From: Ceratopteris richardii | Lineage: Eukaryota; Streptophyta; Polypodiopsida; Polypodiales; Pteridaceae | Assembly (NCBI GenBank): GCA_020310875.1 | Contig: CM035435.1 | Span: 64,575,336 to 64,639,335 of the forward strand | Direction of reading: 5' to 3' | DNA: 64,000 nucleotides | Shown: in pieces, positions 24,251 through 33,945 of the stretch | Layout of the letters: every line of letters begins with the position of its first letter | Numbering within the stretch: position 1 is the first letter of the stretch | The notes under the pieces: generated by a model | What the model was told of the DNA's origin: nothing | Seen by the model: only the letters and a program-made list of their open reading frames with translations | Databases searched by the model: none | Translations under genes and position numbers: made by a program

Positions 24251-25560
24251 AACTTCTTGACTTATGATCCTACTTTTGAGGGGCCTCTTCCAAGGCATGC
24301 CTAATGGTTGTTTCCCTTTAAGCTTTGACTTTTGTTGCGGTAAGCTTGGCATGCAAACCGAAAGAGTAGGACTAAGGAAGGAGCTTTCATTGTCTGGGTT
24401 GTCTTCATTGCTAGTAGTGAAGCCTTCCTCTTTACTCGTGGTGTAACCTTCCTCGTTGTCTTCTTTGATGGTAGAGCACCCAAGTGTATTATCAACAGGG
24501 TCTTCTTCATAATGGTTATCCCCTGGGAAGTCGACCTCATTAATCTCCTTTTCTAGGTTACAATACATGTTATTCGAAGGAGCAATGGTCATAATGTTCC
24601 TTGCTGCTGATCTTCTGACCCCGAGTACCAACTTGAGGGGAAGGATCCGGGGCCCCATTTGGTTTGAGCTTGTCTTTAATGGTACTTTGCTTCAAGGGGC
24701 AATCTTTGATCCTATGACTTTGGTGTCCGCAACGGAAGCACGCATTGGGCAAATTCTTGTAAGTAACCTCTTGTACCCAAATCTTACCATCTCCACAGTT
24801 TATGGAGATCTTCGAGGGAAGGACTTGATTCAAGTATGTTTCAAGACAAATTTATGGGTGCCATCGTGCGTTGAAAGAATATTGAGCTTCATCGAGTACC
24901 AACTTGAGGGGAAGGATCCGGGGCCCCATTTGGTTTAAGCTTGTCTTTAATGGTACTTTGCTTCAAGGGGCAATCTTTGATCCTATGACTTTGGTGTCCG
25001 CAACGGAAGCACGCATTGGGCAAATTCTTGTAAGTAACCTCTTGTACCCAAATCTTACCATCTCCACAATTTATGGAGATCTTCGAGGGAAGGACTTGAT
25101 TCAAGTATGTTTCAAGACAAATTTATGGGTGCCATCGTGCGTTGAAAGAATATTGAGCTTCATCGTAGATTCGCCCCACTACATCCTCTCTTGAGGCCAT
25201 CGGGCGACTGATTGGTGAAACGATTTCTCAAAGAAATCCATAGAGGAAATATGGAAGATTGGGAAGCTCTACCTATAGCGGGTAACGAAGAGGCTTTGAC
25301 CTGTTCAGAACAAAGTCTGGGGTCCACTTAAATTGATATAAGGTGGACCGGCCCACTTGCCAGGAGCCAGCTTGCAGGGCTTGGAAGGCCATCTCTTGAT
25401 TCTCGAACACTAGAAGCAAGTGATTTGCAGGTAGGAATTGGCATTTGCACACAATTAGACCACGCGGGAACCACTCCTTACGCAACCAAACTCTCACATT
25501 TTCTAGAGGGGGCCTAGGGCCAAATACCTGACCGATCAGACAAGTTTTCTAGAGCGGGCC
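24251..25560 (-). pseudogene. LINE ORF1-like region: DUF4283 domain and CCHC knuckle (duplicated)
   Basis: From the 5' end: DUF4283-type sequence (VRVWLRKEWFPRGLIVCKC, then FENQEMAFQALQAGSW, about 25.5-25.3 kb), PLWVELPNLPYF-like sequence with one stop, then SKISINCGDGK and the RNA-binding knuckle CFRCGHQSHRIKDC (CX2CX4HX4C). A 271-bp tandem duplication makes the knuckle region occur twice (24889-25104 and 24570-24833) and shifts the frame. An acidic, low-complexity linker (24.3-24.55 kb) leads into the endonuclease. The duplication alone would disrupt the ORF, since 271 is not a multiple of three. Confidence 0.85.
24624..25165. repeat. 271-bp tandem duplication inside the LINE
   Basis: Two adjacent units, 24624-24894 and 24895-25165, both starting AGTACCAACTTGAGGGGAAG and ending GAGCTTCATCG. 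By eye they differ at two positions (GTTTGAGC/GTTTAAGC and CACAGTTT/CACAATTT). It contains the zinc-knuckle coding region. Confidence 0.93.
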
Positions 25561-25588
25561 TAGGGCCAAATACCTGACCGATCAAACA
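25501..25588. repeat. 46-bp tandem duplication at the LINE 5' end
   Basis: Units begin at 25501 and 25547 with TTCTAGAG(G/C)GGGCCTAGGG and differ at two sites. The second ends exactly at the target duplication. This may be a repair product of 5' truncation during insertion. Confidence 0.85.
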
Positions 25589-25602
25589 AGTTGCGATGTC
25601 TT
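25589..25602. repeat. LINE target-site duplication, right copy
   Basis: Perfect 14-bp match to 20214-20227. Confidence 0.92.
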
Positions 25603-25673
25603 GTTTTCAGGGTGATGCTTTGGACTTAATGTCGTGTTATTTCGTAGAACAGAACTCACGACAACGTGTTTGT

Positions 25674-25842
25674 CCCCCCCCTTTTTTTAGAGTACAATGA
25701 ATTGGAAAGACACACACCCGACCTAGAAAGATAGAGGCACCTATCTCGAGGAACTCTAAAGCATCCAGCTTTAGGTGGGACTTGAACACTGGCCATCAGC
25801 TTAGGAGTACAAGGCACATCCGCTAAACCATGTCTGCTGGAT
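25674..25842 (-). mobile_element. tRNA-derived SINE
   Basis: On the minus strand the first 70 bases carry an RNA polymerase III internal promoter. Box A is TGGTTTAGCGG (plus 25820-25830), and box B, about 33 bp downstream, is GTTCAAGTCCC (plus 25777-25787). A tRNA-unrelated body follows, ending with an A run then G run (plus 25674-25687 as CCCCCCC and Ts). Near-identical 11-bp sequences flank it: AACGTGTTTGT at 25663-25673 and AATGTGTTTGT at 25843-25853, as expected for a target duplication. It is not a functional tRNA: there is no cloverleaf and the arms do not pair convincingly. Confidence 0.8.
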
Positions 25843-25853
25843 AATGTGTTTGT

Positions 25854-26892
25854 GGTTATAGTAACTTTTTGTGCAAAAATTGTTAAGCGCTGAATCTCGC
25901 GATTTCTTTTACTGATAGAAGTCACTAGTGTATTGCTTTCGCATTCCTGAGATAGAATCACGATTTTTTGGTGTGCAATCAATTGCGATGGCCTGTTGAG
26001 ATTTGCGATGTCATGTTTTGAAGGAAAGAGTCACTCTAAATGTCGTGGTGAAAAGTCGTTATCCTTTGAATAATTGCTTCGCTCCTATCGCTATTCAGCA
26101 ATTAGTAGCCTTGTTCTAAGAAGTCGTTTGCTGGAAAGGTCATGCTTCTCAAAATCTAAAATTTATTCTCGAAGTCATTTATTTTCGGGAGTTGCCGCTT
26201 GCACTTCCAAGAGCTCGAGGAATTCACTTTTTCTTGAAGGTCGTAGCCTTTTTCTTGTGTAGGCAGTGAATTAATGTGTAGGTTGTAGGGACTTCACTTT
26301 GGACTTGCTCTTGCAGTAAGCCTCTATACTTTAACAAAAAAGACACCTTAGATTAAAGAAAATGCATGAAATCCATAGCAAGATGGGCGTCAATATGGAA
26401 CCCTTGCTAACACCAACCCTAAGTTACCCTATGGGGAAGCACCTCTCGTAAAGACTTCTTTGTGTGTAGGAGAGCTTGCCACACTCTCTTAAGGATGAGT
26501 ACATTGCTAAATAACTACAAGCCTAGAATGTTTGAGCATGAAGAATGAGTGTATCTCTTTGAATTCTACTTGTCTAAACTTTGTCTAATCTCCCCTCTTG
26601 CATGCTGTGGGCACCCTTTTTATAGTCTTGGGGTTGGCTAAATATTATGGGGAAGGTGACTATATATTTGTATAGGAGTAGTGAGAAGTGGTGGTCAAGT
26701 GTACAATGTCTAGACAATTGCCATTGTCAATCACAAGAGTCACTCAAGTATACGAGTCTATGAGGCGTATAAGCCCGTGATAGTTGCCATTGTCAGTTGT
26801 CCTTAGTGTCAATAGGGTCAGGGTACATCCCATGTGGGATGGCCCATGGGTGGCCCCGATGCCAAGAGAGGCACCCACCTAGGAAGATGCAT
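25854..26892. other. Intergenic; possible LTR-type promoter on the minus strand
   Basis: No coding feature. Diverged copies of the motif around TTGCGATGTC(A/T)TGTTTT occur at 25590 and 26003. On the minus strand a TATA-like element TATAAAAAGGG lies at plus 26613-26624, followed by a purine-rich leader. This would suit a solo LTR or the promoter of an unrecognised gene reading left, but no ends or partner were found. Confidence 0.35.
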
Positions 26893-27635
26893 TGTGTACC
26901 TAAGTTACGAAGTCTTAGGGACTTGTGTCAAAGAGACTAAATCTCATTTGCCACACAAGTGCATATAGTGGTGGATTGATACACGCTTAATTATCAATCC
27001 GAAGAACCATATAAACCAAGTGTATGAAGACGTGTGCGCATGTGATGGAAAGTGAAGTGGCTCAGCTAAAATGCATGAGAAAAGACTAATCTACCTCTCC
27101 AACTCACTCGATCTCTGGAAATGTTTGCCGCGATACCACTTACAACAGTAAATACAAATTCGAATGTTTCTCCCAGCTCCGAACTCCGAATATGGCCAAT
27201 AGTGGGTTCGTTTCGAAGCTCTCGACGAGATGCATCTATTGGCTAAAACAATGAATGGTAGGAAACACCCTCACTCACTCCACAACTCGTTTTTGCTCTC
27301 ACACACACTACAATAGTTCAAAAGTGATGGGGAGGGGTAGACAACAGTCCTACACTTACATTCCAAGCTTCACACACACACCAAAGATCACAAAGAAGAC
27401 GAAAATCAGCGGGAAAGAAGCAAATTCAAAATTTTGGTTCTCTTTATTGGCTAATCTCTAATTTCCTACTATTTTACAAGAAGTATATTACAATGAGTTG
27501 GGCTTATGCATCTAGAGGACTCCTCTAGTGCATTTACATAGCTTTGAGGGAATTATCTTGAAGTTTGAAGAAGAAATTTATGCTCACTCATTTGAAATTT
27601 TAGGGCTCCTCTTTTTGCCTCTTTCCTCTGCAACA
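26893..27635 (-). repeat. 3' LTR of old element C1
   Basis: On the minus strand it begins TGTTGCAGAGG directly after a polypurine tract (AGAGGGGGAGAG) and ends near TTAGGTACACA. It aligns with the LTR of C2 (57558-58437), which begins TGTTGCACAG after AGAGGGGGAGAG. Shared blocks: ATGTAAATGCACTAGAGGAG, CCACTATATGCACTTG, ACAAGTCCCTAAG. Ends and length (about 743 bp here, 880 bp there) are approximate because of indels. Confidence 0.75.
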
Positions 27636-28856
27636 CTCTCCCCCTCTTTGTCTCTGTCGTCCCTTGGCAGGCTTTGCTTCTCGTTTACATCTTGTCTATG
27701 GCTCCTGAATACATGCACCCAGTGGTCGAGGAAGCAATAAGGATTCTCAAGCAATTTGTTACTTTATCCGAGATTAGTCCTTTGATTCTTTAAGCCCCTT
27801 GGTATTCCTTATATCACAAATCTGGGTTTCTGCATTAAATCGGTCTACCACGCACGCCATCAGTGGCTAAGAATGTGATATTCTTAGTCACTCTCTTCAA
27901 CTTCTCAGCCTCTCCCCTTTCTAACTTTCGGTCTTCTGATATGTCTTTGTCTTCACATATCTGACCTTGTTGTATTGCTTGGAGCCTGCCTACTTCTTTC
28001 CTATCGCACACCTTACTTTGTTGACCTTTACTATCTTTTAAGTCAGCATTACATTTCAAAGGCCCTGTTCTTGAATCTTCTTGCCATCCTCTGGGACCTG
28101 ACTCATTTCTTTCCACCGCACGCATCCAGTGGACGAGGAGACAGATAGGACCTTCAGAAAATTGGTTATCTTATCTGATGAAGAATCCTTCGTGTGCTGT
28201 CTCTCTTCCCTACTTGTTTTGCTTCACCGCCTACTCTTGGTGGATGAGGAAGTTGTGTGCAACCTCCCATGAAATGTCCTGGTTGTTATCTTTCTTTCTT
28301 TCCAATCCTCAGGACCTAGTTCTTTGGTGTTATCACCTGATGCGTGCCCATGTGGGGCTTTGGGCAGAGGGTTGTTCTTTTTGTTTAAACTTTGTTCTTC
28401 ACTAAGCTATTTTATTCTTTGATCTTCTTCTTCTTCTCTTTTTGCTCAATTCCCCTTCCACACATCCCTCCTCCTGAACTCTGTCATCCCTGACAGGCTT
28501 TTTGTGGCGACGTGAGTATGTTTGTATGACTTTTTGCTCTCTCTGATTAAGCGAATTGGCTTGACATAGCATTAATTCCTTCCATTGGCTTGACTTTACC
28601 CCGTCATCTGGTGCTTGTCTATGATATGCAAAGAAACTTAATTCGTAGGCCATCAGTTTTGCATTAAGGTTCGAAGATGTTTTTGTAAAAATTTCTGAAT
28701 CCATTTCAAAAAATCCTGTAAAAATGCCTCTTTAAACGTCTGCATGTAAGTATTGGGCAAAAACATGAGTCTCGAGTATATGGCCATTAGTGTTAAGCGG
28801 CTAGGTATGCTTGATAGATAAAAAACGAGGGCATCTGATCCTTGGTTAATGTCGAT
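27636..28856 (-). pseudogene. C1 element: 3' part of ORF3 homologue and 3' untranslated region
   Basis: On the minus strand from 28856 the frame continues the ORF3-like protein interrupted by the copia insertion: FIDINQGSDALVFYL, then MFLPNTYMQTFKEAFLQDF and NLNAKLMAYELSFFAYHRQAPDDGVKSSQWKELM. It matches C2 at 56690-56955 (YILVFDLF, FLPSTCMQMFEEAFF, NLNARLVAYELNF). The remaining approximately 750 bp to the LTR is noncoding and contains repeated GTGGACGAGGAG-like blocks, also seen in C2 (57.27 kb). Confidence 0.75.
28852..28856. repeat. Target-site duplication TCGAT, left copy (copia)
   Basis: TCGAT precedes the left LTR and recurs at 33946-33950 after the right LTR, as expected for a 5-bp LTR-element TSD. 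Confidence 0.9.
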
Positions 28857-29087
28857 TGTTGGAAATAGACATGTGCGGAAGCACGCGAACAGCACAAGGA
28901 AGAAGAAGAAGCTTGGAGCACAAACACACAATACTGAATGTATTACTAGAGAATGTACAAAGATAAGTAGCCCATTAGGGCAATAGGCGTATATAAAAGC
29001 CGGGGGAAAAAAACCTCCTAAAGAGGGAAAAAAGTGCCCCGGCGGTCCTAGAGTGTTCACACACATCACTACCTAAATATATCAACA
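28857..29087 (-). repeat. Copia 3' LTR
   Basis: 231 bp, TG...CA on the minus strand. It is preceded inward by a polypurine tract (minus strand CCAGGGGGGATT, plus 29088-29099). It contains a TATATA-type element (GCGTATATAAAAG on the plus strand). Confidence 0.95.
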
Positions 29088-29161
29088 AATCCCCCCTGGG
29101 AGTGATGTGGTGAACAAGGAGCTGGCACTCATGTATAAGGAAGTGCCAAGCTATGTGGAAA

Positions 29162-30298
29162 TCACTCCACAAAAGGAAGTAAGCCCAAAGCTTTGCAGAA
29201 AGCTTCAAACTTCTCCCTAGGCAGAGCCTTCGTGAAAAGATCTGCAATGTTCTCCTGCGCTGGCACATATGCCAAGCTGATCTCCCAAGCAGAGAACCTC
29301 TCCCTGACATAGTGATAATGCACCTCAATGTGCTTAGTGCGAGCATGGAACACAGGGTTCCTCGCAACTGCCAATGCGCTCTGACTGTCAGTGAAGATGG
29401 TGGTGGCAGAAGACTGGCCAACACCCAAATCAGCCATAAGGTGTCTGAGCCACACACACTCAACAGTCGCTGTGAAAGCTTCCCTATACTCAGCCTCACA
29501 ACTGGAAGTGGCCATTGTAGGCTGCTTCTTGCTTAACCAAGATATACATGAGGTACCAAGCATGAAGCAAAAACCACTGGTGGACACACGAGTGTCATAG
29601 CAAATAGCCCAATCTGAGTCAGAAAAAGCATGCAAATCTGGCGGTAGTGATCCCCCCTTGGGATAAAACAACCCAAGTAGCCTAGTACCACTCAAGTAGC
29701 GAAAGATGCGCTTAACCGCTTTCTAATGCGTGACTCCTGGGCAATGCATAAACCTGCTCATCTGTGAGACAGCAAACTGAATATATGGTCGAGTAATGCA
29801 TAAGTAAATCAAGCATCCAACAACCTGCTGGTAGAGAACAGCATCAAATGCATCTCCAGCATCATGAAGACTCAATCGTAAACCTGTCTCCATAGGAGTG
29901 GCAATAGGCTTACAATCTTCAAGGCCAAAACGCTGCAATAATGTGTTAATATATTTCGTTTGACACAAAGCCATTCCACCATCAACGTGCATAAACTGAA
30001 TGCCCAAATAGTGATGCAAATGCCCCAAATCAGACATCTCAAATGAGGCATGCAAATCACCCTTAAAATCAGCAATATGTGTCTCAATAGGACCAGTGAG
30101 CAGCATGTCATCAACATAGACAACAATGATCAGAAGCACATCATTAGCACGTTTAACATATAAGGTGCTTTCATTTGGACTGTTCTCAAAACCATGTGCA
30201 ATCAGATAGGCATGTATCTTCTCATACCAAGCACGTGGTGCTTGCTTTAAACCATATAATGCCTTCTTTAACCTGCAAACCTGGTTTTCATGCCCTTT
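29162..30298 (-). pseudogene. Copia RT C-terminal part and RNase H
   Basis: The RT palm retains YVDDM (plus about 30103-30120) followed by HLHHYLGIQF, LEDCKPIATPMETGLRLS and GCLIYLCITRP. RNase H starts near 29640 (FSDSDWAICYDTRVSTSGFCFMLG), then SWLSKKQPTMATSSCEAEY, FTDSQSALAVARNPVFHARTKHIEVHYHYVRE and ADLFTKALP, ending at 29162. A stop at 29723-29725 replaces a Trp codon present in the 59.9 kb copy, and frame changes follow near 29700 and 30140. Confidence 0.9.
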
Positions 30299-31639
30299 CT
30301 ACACAAAGCCACGGGGCTGAAAAACATACACTTCTTCATGCAAGTCACCATTCAGAAATGTTGTTTTAATGTCCAAGTGATGTACATTCCAACCATGATG
30401 GGCTGCAAGTGCACAAATGCTCCGAACAGTAGTCATACGGCATGTAGGTGCAAAGGTCTCATCAAAATCAATGCCTCTTTCCTGTGCATAACCCTTTGCA
30501 ACAAGCGTAGCCTTATACCTGTCAACTGTACCATCAAGTTTACGCTTCAGCTTGTATACCCACTTAGTGCCAATGGCCTTCTTGCCAGGAGGCAAGTCAC
30601 ATAAAGACCATGTACCATTCTTCATTATAGCATCATATTCAGATTGCATAGCAGCCATCCAATTTTCTGAATTTTGTGCTTCATCAAAAGAAACAGGCTC
30701 ATTCTCATCACAGAGACTAGATGTAGCCATAGCATAGCAATCTGATGCAAAGGAGGCACTATGAGAGGCTGAACGAGTACGATATGACAAAGGTGTATCT
30801 AATTTGCTGTCACGCAAAGTTTGCACCAGCCATTTTGGCATAGTTTTTGCCTGCTCAATATCAGCTCTCTCATCAACAAGTGCATCATGTAAATCTGCAT
30901 CAGAAATGGAATGATCTGCATCATCATATGAAACCTGCAAAGGCTGAGAAGTTGCCTCATTAGGACCAGCACTAGCCTGTCCACCTTTAAAAAGAGGCAT
31001 CAAAGTATCATACATGTCTTTGGAGCTAACAGATGTCTCCTTAGTACATGAAAGCAATGGTTGAATAGCATCTTCCACAAAGACAACATCACGGCTAACC
31101 AGAATGCGTTTAGTCTGTGGATGATACAAATGATAGCCTTTACTTTCAGAACTGTACCCAACAAAAATACATTTTACTGCCTTATCATCCAATTTTCTGC
31201 GATGTTGTTCAGGCACTAATTCATATGCCAAACAACCAAAAACACGCAGATGAGCAACAAATGGCTTGCGGTCATGCCAAGCCTCATATGGAGTGATAGA
31301 CTGCAACGCTTTAGTGGGACACCTGTTCAGTACATATGCTGCACACATGATAGCCTCAAGCCGGAAACTATGTGGTAAAGCCTGACTTTTGACCATGCAC
31401 CTCGCCATTTCCATGAGTGACCTGTTCTTTTGTTCAGCAACTCCATTCTGTTGAGGTGTATACGGCACTCTACATTGGTGTTTTATCCCACGTTCAGCCA
31501 GAAATGCATTAAAATCTGAAGACATATACTCCCCCCCTCGATCAGAACGGAGGGTGCCCATTTTACATGCTGACAGATTTTCAGCCAAAACCAAAAACTG
31601 TTTGAAGCACATGAATTTGCTTTGAGTGGATATACCCAT
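30299..31639 (-). pseudogene. Copia integrase C-terminal half and RT N-terminal half
   Basis: A 446-codon open stretch. Integrase core: LRSDRGGEYMSSDFNAFL, VPYTPQQNGVAEQKNRSLMEMARCM (catalytic D and E region), then the integrase tail NRCPTKALQSITPYEAWHDRKP and FGCLAY. A linker follows, then RT: NWMAAMQSEYDAIMKNGTWSLCDLPPGKKAIGTKWVYKLKR, FAPTCRMTTVRSICALAAHHGW and KTTFLNGDLHEEVYV. It ends at a TAG (30299-30301) where the 17.98 kb copy has CAG. Upstream, a 10-bp deletion (near 31620, relative to the 59.9 kb copy) breaks the frame from the rest of integrase. Confidence 0.9.
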
Positions 31640-33426
31640 GCATGCCTGGAAAAATCATCAATGAAAGTCATGAAGTAAAGGTAATTTCCAAAAGAGGGTG
31701 TCTGCATAGGACCACAAACATCACTATGTACAAGCTGCAATTTCTGCATAGCCCGAACTGAACCATCTTTTGGAAAGGAAGAACGCTACATTTTGCCCAA
31801 AATACAACCTTCACAAACATGTTTTCCAGGAGCCTCAAGTTTGGGCAAAGAGGACACCATTTCAGATTTCTGCAGGCGTAGCAAACTAGCAAAATTCAGA
31901 TGACCAAAGCGTGCATGCCAAAGCTTTGCATCTGACATAGCCTGAGAATCATGAACTTCACATGCCGAATCATTCACAGATCTTTCATAGTCTATGAGCT
32001 TATACAGCCCACGACATAAGATGCCAGAAGCAATAATCACATCACCATTTGAGAGATCATGGACTGTACACCTGTCATCAACGAATTTCACAACCAAGCC
32101 AATCTTGGCTAATGTAGAAACTGATAACAGGTTCTTTTTGATCCCTGGCACAAATAAAGCATCTGACAAAGTGAAAGAACTACCATGAGCAGTAGTCAGA
32201 ATGATCTTACCAACTCCCATAACAGGATAAGAGGAGTTATTGGCGCATGTGACAGTATTCCCTGTAGGGGCAGGCTCGAGTGAAGAGAAGAATCTGTGCT
32301 ACGAGGTAATATGTTTGGTCGCCCCACTGTCAAAGTACCAAACATCTGAGTCTACTGCAGACACGCACTGATCATGAGAAGATGGGTCAAAACTGCAGAT
32401 AGTAGTAAACGCCCATTCTTCTTCCTGCACAAGATTTGCAGACTCTGTTTTTGGTGTAGAGGCCTCTGCAACAACCATTCCAGCCTCTTTCTTCTTTGCC
32501 TCTTTAGCAGCCAGTTTTGGACAGTTCTTTATAATATGATCATTTCCTTTACAGTACTTGTAGAACAATTTCTGCTTTTTTGATTTCTTCTCATCTTTAT
32601 CCTTGTTCTTCGATTGTGCAGCATTTGCAGATTTCTGCTTACTAGTAGAAAAGCCACATTTTCCTTTGCCCTTCTGACTAGCCAGGAAAGCTTGATCTGC
32701 AACATGCATAATGGACCTGTTCTGCCTGGACTAATCTTCCTGCAACAGAACAGAGACTAACTCCTCAAATGATAAGGCATTCGGATTGCCTTTCATCATC
32801 AATCGAAGAGTAGAGGTAAAACTCTGATATGAATCAGGAAGCCCATTCAGAACGGTCTGCACAAGTGAGCTATCTGGTATAACCTCATCAGCAGAAATCA
32901 ATTGTTCCTTCAGGTCTTTGATCTTTGTAAGAAAACTGTCCATAGAATCACCTTCATTCATGTGATCACTCTCCAACTGTTTTCGGAGGTAAGCAACACG
33001 AGCCTCATTCCTAGCCTGGTACAAAGTGGTAAGTGTATCCCAAGCATCCTTTGCTGTTCTACAAGAGCGAATGTGAGGAATAATGGCACGTTTGACAAAC
33101 AAAGCTATCAATGCATGTGCCTGGGCATATCTGCCATCCCAACGAATCTGCTCTGCAGTAGGTGCAACAGAAATAGAAGCACGAATAGGAATCTATGGAA
33201 TATCATCTTCGACACCATCTTCATCAGCTCCAGCACCTCCACCACCTGTATTTGTAGTACCTGTAGTCGCAGGTGTAACAGGACGTCTTTCAACACCCTG
33301 CACAATGTTCCACATTCCTTTTGCAACCAGTACATGTCGCATCATATAAGCCCATAATGGGTAGTTGGTACCATCCAACTTATCCTCAACAGCCAACATA
33401 CGGAATACATCACTGCTTTCAGCCAT
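31640..33426 (-). pseudogene. Copia gag, protease and integrase N-terminus
   Basis: One frame begins at ATG 33426 and is interrupted by four stops. Gag N-terminus: LDGTNYPLWAYMMRHVL, then WDTLTTLYQARNEARVAYLRKQL and DSSLVQTVLNGLPDSYQSF. A zinc-knuckle-like segment near 32.55 kb (YCKGNDHIIKNC) has its first Cys replaced by Tyr. Protease: WYFDSGATKHITS near 32.31 kb. GAG-pre-integrase: FVPGIKKNLLSVS and LWHARFGHLNFASL. Integrase zinc and core start: CEGCILGKM and HSDVCGPM...FIDDFSRHAWVYPL. Stops lie at 33190-33192, 32731-32733, 32299-32301 and 31786-31788. Confidence 0.9.
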
Positions 33427-33700
33427 GGCCGGTGACTAAAATACCTTGACGCAGAAAATTGACTGTATCTCAAAAAGTTGAACGGAACTTCCCAGACAAG
33501 TTCTGCTAGACCTGTAGCAGACTTCGAGACGCTTAAACTCGCGAACAGAAACTGGTATATACCTTTGGCACAAAAGGACAAAATAGCCTGCACAAGCGCT
33601 GCGATAGTGCATTTGAAGGCCGAAACGAGCTCACCAATTTTCGTGCGAATCTGAGATTGCAAACGGAGTGTCGACGGTGCCCTAGAAGAAGCGACGACCT

Positions 33701-33712
33701 GCTCTGATACCA
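33701..33712 (-). promoter_or_regulatory. Copia primer-binding site (tRNA-iMet)
   Basis: TGGTATCAGAGC on the minus strand, two bases inside the 5' LTR. It is complementary to the 3' end of plant initiator tRNA-Met, the usual copia primer. Confidence 0.93.
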
Positions 33713-33714
33713 AT

Positions 33715-33945
33715 TGTTGGAGATAGATGTCTGCGGAAGCACGCGAACAGCACAAGGAAGAAGAAGAAGCTTGGAGCACAAACACACAATACTAAATGTA
33801 TTACGAGAGAATGTACAAAGATAAGTAGCCCATTAGGGCAATAGGCGTATATACAAGCCGGGGGAAAAAAACCTCCTAAAGAGGGAAAAAAGTGCCCCGA
33901 CGGTTCTAGAGTGTTCACACACATCACTACCTAAATATATCAACA
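33715..33945 (-). repeat. Copia 5' LTR
   Basis: 231 bp, the partner of 28857-29087. Differences counted by eye cluster at the outer end (GATGTCTG versus GACATGTG), with five more scattered. Confidence 0.95.

Larger units (their letters stand above)
20228..25588 (-). mobile_element. L1-type LINE, 5'-truncated, degenerate
   Basis: Non-LTR retrotransposon on the minus strand, about 5.36 kb. Its 3' tail appears as a T run at 20226-20233 with an AATAAA-like environment, and a 14-bp TSD flanks it. In minus-strand order it has ORF1 (DUF4283 and zinc knuckle), endonuclease, reverse transcriptase and a C-terminal zinc-binding domain. The 5' end begins within the DUF4283 part of ORF1 (LIGQVFGPRPPLENVRVWL), so it is 5'-truncated. 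Frameshifts near 23936 and 23229 and several stops make it non-autonomous. The TSD is still perfect, suggesting that the mutations are not very old or that the site is conserved by chance. Confidence 0.92.
28857..33945 (-). mobile_element. Complete Ty1/copia retrotransposon, 5,089 bp, inserted in C1
   Basis: Two 231-bp LTRs, a TCGAT target duplication, an initiator tRNA-Met primer site and a polypurine tract define a structurally complete element on the minus strand. Coding order is copia-type: gag, protease, integrase, RT, RNase H. My count of LTR differences is nine of 231 (about 4%). The coding region has at least six in-frame stops and a 10-bp deletion, so it is dead. It splits the ORF3 homologue of element C1: the flanking codons join across it and match C2 near 56.64-56.69 kb. 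Confidence 0.96.

Noticed and set aside
25777..25830. A and B box sequences considered as a functional tRNA gene
   Set aside because: No pairing acceptor, anticodon and T arms could be built. The flanking duplications and tail fit a SINE.
27835..28405. Frames on both strands in the C1 3' region as a small gene
   Set aside because: The corresponding region of C2 is not open in the same frame, so it is better read as 3' untranslated sequence.
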